DNA of 64,000 nt from Gnetum montanum (taxonomy: Eukaryota; Streptophyta; Gnetopsida; Gnetales; Gnetaceae). The stretch spans positions 345,979-409,978 of the forward strand of contig MNCI01004501.1 of NCBI GenBank assembly GCA_015680685.1, read 5' to 3'. This document shows positions 60,141-64,000 of this stretch, piece after piece. A program made the translations under genes and the position numbers. The first letter of the stretch is position 1. Every line of letters begins with the position of its first letter. The notes under the pieces were generated by a model. The model had not been told where the DNA came from and searched no databases. It worked only from the letters and a program-made list of their open reading frames with translations.

Positions 60141-61008
60141 TGATGGGACCCGATATTTCATGGGCCGCGATATTGCATACATGATATTGCGTCCATCACG
60201 ATATCGCATCTCCCGCGATATCGCGTCTTCCCTACGATATCGCGTACACGATATCGCAGTCTGCCGCAATGTTTATAAATAAGAAGCAGCTCTCCCTTGT
60301 TTATCATCCTAGAGTAGAAGTAGCAAAGCTCTCGCAGTTTGATCCCTCCAGAGTTAGATTATTTTTCCAGTGTCTGCATGCAGTGTGGTGAATGTAAATG
60401 TAAGGCATTCTTTATTCGAGTGTGACGTACTTGGACGCGCACATGACCGGCAATAAGGATCAAGATTACTTCATCATTGCAGCATTCACTTTGTTTATTT
60501 AATTATTATTTAATTTTTATTTAATTATTATTTACTACTTTCTCTCTCACCCTTATCTCCTAGTAACGCGGAATGAGTACAACTTGATTACGAGCATTTA
60601 AGTGTGACTACTTGGTATCCCAGTGGCGTACCTAGGATCTGCGCTTGGTAATCCCAGTGGTAGTCGTGCATGAGGTCCAAGATGTGTATGGTTAATCAAG
60701 GAATCAGACGCTCATCGCACTTAGGCTAGATTAGATTCTTTTACCCTTTCCTCCTAGCTTAGCTTAGTTAATATTATTTTCCACTACCTTCAGGAGTAGC
60801 ATTAGATTAGGAACACATCATACACCTCACTCTGGACTAAACCATACGTGATAAATATAATACTAGTCCAGGTGGAAAGACAATGAAATGCAACCTAAGG
60901 CTAACTATCTAGGTGCCACAACTAGTCTATCTGCGGAGTTCGACCAGATCATGCGTGAGAACGCTCGTATTTGTATGGTTTAGTGTAGGGGTATCTCGCC
61001 ACTCATCA
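60141..61008 (+). repeat. A2 5' LTR
   Basis: 868 bp, TGATGGGACC...ACTCATCA. Seven GATATC/GATATT words, several as full GCGATATCGC palindromes, lie at 60,150-60,262, just before the TATA box TATAAATAAG (60,274-60,283). The short minus-strand open frame 60,269-60,084 is a by-product of these repeats. Confidence 0.88.
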
Positions 61009-61009
61009 T

Positions 61010-61027
61010 TGGTGTCGTTGCCGGGGA
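61010..61027 (+). promoter_or_regulatory. A2 primer-binding site, tRNA-Asp type
   Basis: TGGTGTCGTTGCCGGGGA, two C-to-T changes from the perfect complement of the plant tRNA-Asp 3' end. Confidence 0.85.
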
Positions 61028-61144
61028 CGGTGCTAGTTATCTAGATTAGTTATATCATACAAGGTCACTGTATAGTACTTAATGATATATCTCTTAGGAA
61101 GAAGAAATAATTATAAAAAGTCACGCATAAATTCACACACAACA

Positions 61145-63122
61145 ATGCCTCTCCTACAAGATGATAATAACGCCACACTTAGTGACGAAGTTCATTGGAG
61201 AACCAACGAACTATATGATGATGAAGATTGGAGTATACAACCCAAAGTGGGAGTTTCTTATAAACATGAACAAAAAAAATGTCATCACAACACATGAAAG
61301 CATAACTTACCTAATGACGATGAACCCCCACTGGCCACTACAAGCCTAACACAAATACAAGAGGCTGTTCGGATCTCACGTAGGCATCATAAAGAGAGCC
61401 GACTACCCAGGCTCGATTTAAACAACTTTCCTACTTTTTCAGGAGGCTATAACTTAGACCCACATCAACATTTACAAGCCTTCTACGATGCTTGCACATG
61501 GAATAACATTCATAATAGGTGGCAAAAACTTAAGCTCTTTCCTATGACACTTGTTGACCAAGTATGGTATAGATTGTTAAAACCAAATTCGATACGATGC
61601 TGGTCAACAATGGTAGAAGTCTTTAACTGAAAATATCAAACCTACGCAAGAGTGTCAGCCTTGAGGAAAAAAATCCAAGGATGGAAACAAGCAAAACACG
61701 AACCCTTGGACATGGCCTTAGAAAGATATTATTCACTGTTAAACAACTGTCCAGGCCCTGGGTTTTCCGAGGAAAGGCTAATGTACCATATTATTGATGG
61801 GCTACGTAATGCAACAATAGAAACCTTAGGGATGTATGCCCAAGGTCAACTATATAAACTAAAAACCCACCAAATCCAAGAGCTTATTAAGTAGGTTGCA
61901 AAAGAAGAAGGAGAAATAGCTAGATGGGAGAGTGTTGAAAAACATCAACAGGACCAAAATATTAACTCAAAAAAGGTCCATGATCATAAAAAGGAGAAAT
62001 AAACAAATCTTAAGGTGGAAATATCATCTTTGCCAATACAACAATCGTTAGAAGAAGCCAAGGAAAAGATCAATAAGATGTTGGAATGGATGTATTAAAA
62101 GTGTGGAGAATATATCAACAATATTGGAGATAGAGTTTTGACAACCCAAGAAGCAGGACAAAACATTAGACATTTGGAAAGAAGGGATAAGGACAATAAG
62201 AGCTCAACTGCCAATCATACGTATGAATGCAACATATGCCTGTATGATCACCCCAAGGGCCAATGCCCAATACTGTTACATCTACAAGAGCATTGGGGAA
62301 ACACGTTACATTCAGAGTTCGTACAAAGATACTGTGTTAGACCACAGTGGCAACCATCCCAGTTGTGGGGGAGACCACCCTTCAACTAGAGGCACCCTTC
62401 ATATTTTTTGAATCCAAATGCTTATCACGTCCAACATCCTATTTCTCCATTTGGGCCAACATACTCTATCTCACCACAATACCATTCTCCACAATACTAT
62501 CAACCCATACCTCCAACACAACCACCACCTTGTGCATCTTATACGCCTCCTAACTTTCAACATTCTCATTTTTCCCTCCTTCTGCATCGCCACCAACTAT
62601 TCCTAAGGTGTCTACACCACCACAACAACCCATGAACAACACTTGTGCTACTACTACTAACAACGGTGCAAGGCCTTCTCAACATCAAAATCGTCCTTTC
62701 TTTAAACATGGCCATAAGAAGGGACAACATAATTCAGAGGCCACTGCATCTTCCAACCTAGCACAAGTCCCATACTATGGTGCACCCTTACCCTCGAACC
62801 CAACGCCTCATGTAACTTTATCACAACCACCATCAAACACTCCAACAACAATACGGCCCAATGAACACAACCATGGGAGGCATCATTCTAATCCTTGCAT
62901 ACCATCTAATGGTACAAACATTGTAGTGGATCAACTCGTTATCTAGGAACTACATCATATAAAGTGCCCCACTATGCTTATTATAATCAAGTGTGTGAAC
63001 CGTGAGGGGATAAGTATGGACCAACCTCAATACTGCCAACATGCAAGGATCCTCAACCTTCATTTATTAATCCTTTCTATACTCAACTAATTAGTTATCA
63101 GGGATATCCCCCATTTTACTAA
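61145..63122 (+). pseudogene. gag: A2 gag
   Basis: ATG at 61,145 (MPLLQDDNNATLSDE). One frame runs to about 62,570. Capsid blocks: LPRLDLNNFPTFSGGYNLD, AFYDACTWNNIH, KLKLFPMTLVDQ, LRKKIQGWKQAKHEP, MALERYYSLLNNCPG, MYHIIDGLRNATIET (61,400-61,830). A CCHC zinc knuckle CNICLYDHPKGQC (62,231-62,269; C-x2-C-x3-H-x4-C) is intact. A Tyr/Pro/Gln-rich tail follows, with a frameshift near 62,575 and another near 62,950, ending SYQGYPPFY and TAA (63,120-63,122). Six or so stops (TGA 61,295; TGA near 61,628; TAG near 61,892; later TAA/TAG) all fit C-to-T decay of CGA, CAA or CAG. Defective, but the best kept Gag of this family here. Confidence 0.82.
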
Positions 63123-64000
63123 TCTTTGATTTTTACAAGTTTTTGTTTTTCCGTTTTTCATTTTTCAACTTTTTGTTTTATCTTTTTATCTTTTTATGTT
63201 TTTGTCTTTTTACGCTTTTATAAGTAATCTCATCTACGAATAAAACACTCATGTGGATTGTTGGTTGAGGTGTGTTCTATGTTATTAAATCATGAGTGAT
63301 CAATTATTTGGAATAGTGAGCCCATTACACCCACTCATCCACTCTATAAATAAGAGGTTTTGTCCAAGGGTACAGTGGTATTCTTGATATTTCTAAAACT
63401 TAAAATTAATTTTGTGTTCATTGTACCCAGAATGAAGAAGGATGGACCAAGAGCAACTGATTAGGATGTGACATCAAGAGGACTTATGGATTCTCTTTGG
63501 TGACATCTGTGGGAGTTATCATGTAATGTGGTTGTACTAAGATCCTTGTAGATCTAATGAAACGGGAGTAAGAGTAATCAAAAGGGCACTCAAAAATCAA
63601 ATGTTGTTCTAGGGGGTCCCACTGGAAAGACATGCACCCATGCCTCAAGGTTGGCGGCTTCTCTAGATTCAGTAAAGTTTAAAAGAAAAAAAAACAAAGT
63701 GCCATAAAACAAAAATCACTCCTCCCTTGTACTAAACGCCAAGGATCATACGCCTTGTTATTATGGTACTCTCATAGTTGTTCATCATGGGATGAAACAA
63801 TGTGATGTCACTATTTATAAGAATGGACTTGGTACTGATTTTGGAATGATGGGTTAATGACACATTAATCATGCTTTGTACGTAGGATTCACTATGTCCT
63901 AGGTCAGTTACCTCATGTCCCAATCTCTATGATCCCTTTCTATAGTTCGTCTCATCTCACTGTTCGGGTAATTGTAGCTTGTGTCCTGTGTAGCATAGAA
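63123..64000 (+). other. A2 interior after gag: no PR or pol; internal TATA
   Basis: No protease or polymerase signature. TCTATAAATAAGAGG at 63,342-63,356 is identical to the TATA region of the solo LTR (46,675-46,688 area). No gene recognised; the open frame 63,923-63,732 (minus) has no known similarity. Confidence 0.5.

Larger units (their letters stand above)
60141..64000 (+). mobile_element. A2: younger Athila-like element, 3' end outside the window
   Basis: 5' LTR, PBS and gag of the same family as A1 and H. After gag (stop at 63,120) no PR or pol appears in the remaining 880 bp, so this copy may be gag-only. CpG sites and long frames are better kept than in A1. Confidence 0.75.

Noticed and set aside
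60084-60269. 61-codon minus-strand frame in the A2 LTR
   Set aside because: Arg/Ile/Tyr-rich by-product of the GATATCGC repeats.
52976-61008. LTRs at 52,976 and 60,141 considered as the pair of one element
   Set aside because: Their U3 parts do not align, decay differs strongly, and a PBS plus gag follow the second one.

Overview
The window reads as plant nuclear DNA made entirely of nested, mostly decayed LTR retrotransposons. I see no host gene. Element families (Tat/Ogre-like and Athila-like Ty3/gypsy, Ty1/copia, L1-type LINE) and plant-tRNA primer sites fix the kingdom. The size of the elements, the depth of nesting and the slow C-to-T decay suggest a very large genome, perhaps a gymnosperm; the species is a guess.

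Layout. (1) 1-11,637, minus: the 5' part of a fairly young Tat/Ogre-like element (E1). In element order it has a 1.6-kb LTR, a tRNA-Asn-type PBS, gag, PR, then a ~4-kb spliced gene on the OPPOSITE strand, then RT running off the window. (2) 11,638-50,111, minus: an old Athila-like element (host element H) that received most other insertions. Its left LTR is cut by E1. (3) 18,308-38,103, minus: a complete but very decayed 19.8-kb relative of E1 (E2), flanked by the 5-bp duplication GTGAT and inserted in gag of H. It has the same unusual order gag-PR / antisense gene / RT-RH-RH-INT, plus a ~190-bp tandem array upstream of the antisense gene. (4) 39,745-41,310, plus: solo LTR of the E1/E2 type (duplication ACTCT). 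(5) 41,551-48,689, minus: Ty1/copia element with gag but no visible pol; its 5' LTR holds a young Athila-type solo LTR (46,590-47,633, duplication GGTAG). (6) 50,112-52,975: unassigned DNA with a tRNA-like fragment and a LINE ORF2 remnant. (7) 52,976-60,140, plus: an old Athila-like element with gag, PR, RT, RH and INT. (8) 60,141 to the end, plus: a younger relative with LTR, tRNA-Asp-type PBS and gag, but no PR or pol in the visible part.

The most interesting system is the antisense gene of E1 and E2. In E1 eight exons join in one reading frame (3,282 nt, 1,093 codons) through seven GT-AG introns of 70-269 bp, broken only by five stop codons that look like C-to-T decay. E2 keeps recognisable homologous protein segments over most of the length. 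The gene lies between protease and reverse transcriptase, so it splits the polyprotein into two blocks. Its start faces the RT block and its end faces the gag-PR block. Short GGCC-containing repeats mark the block junctions. Downstream pol may be expressed by splicing across the antisense gene or from a separate divergent promoter; the sequence alone does not decide.
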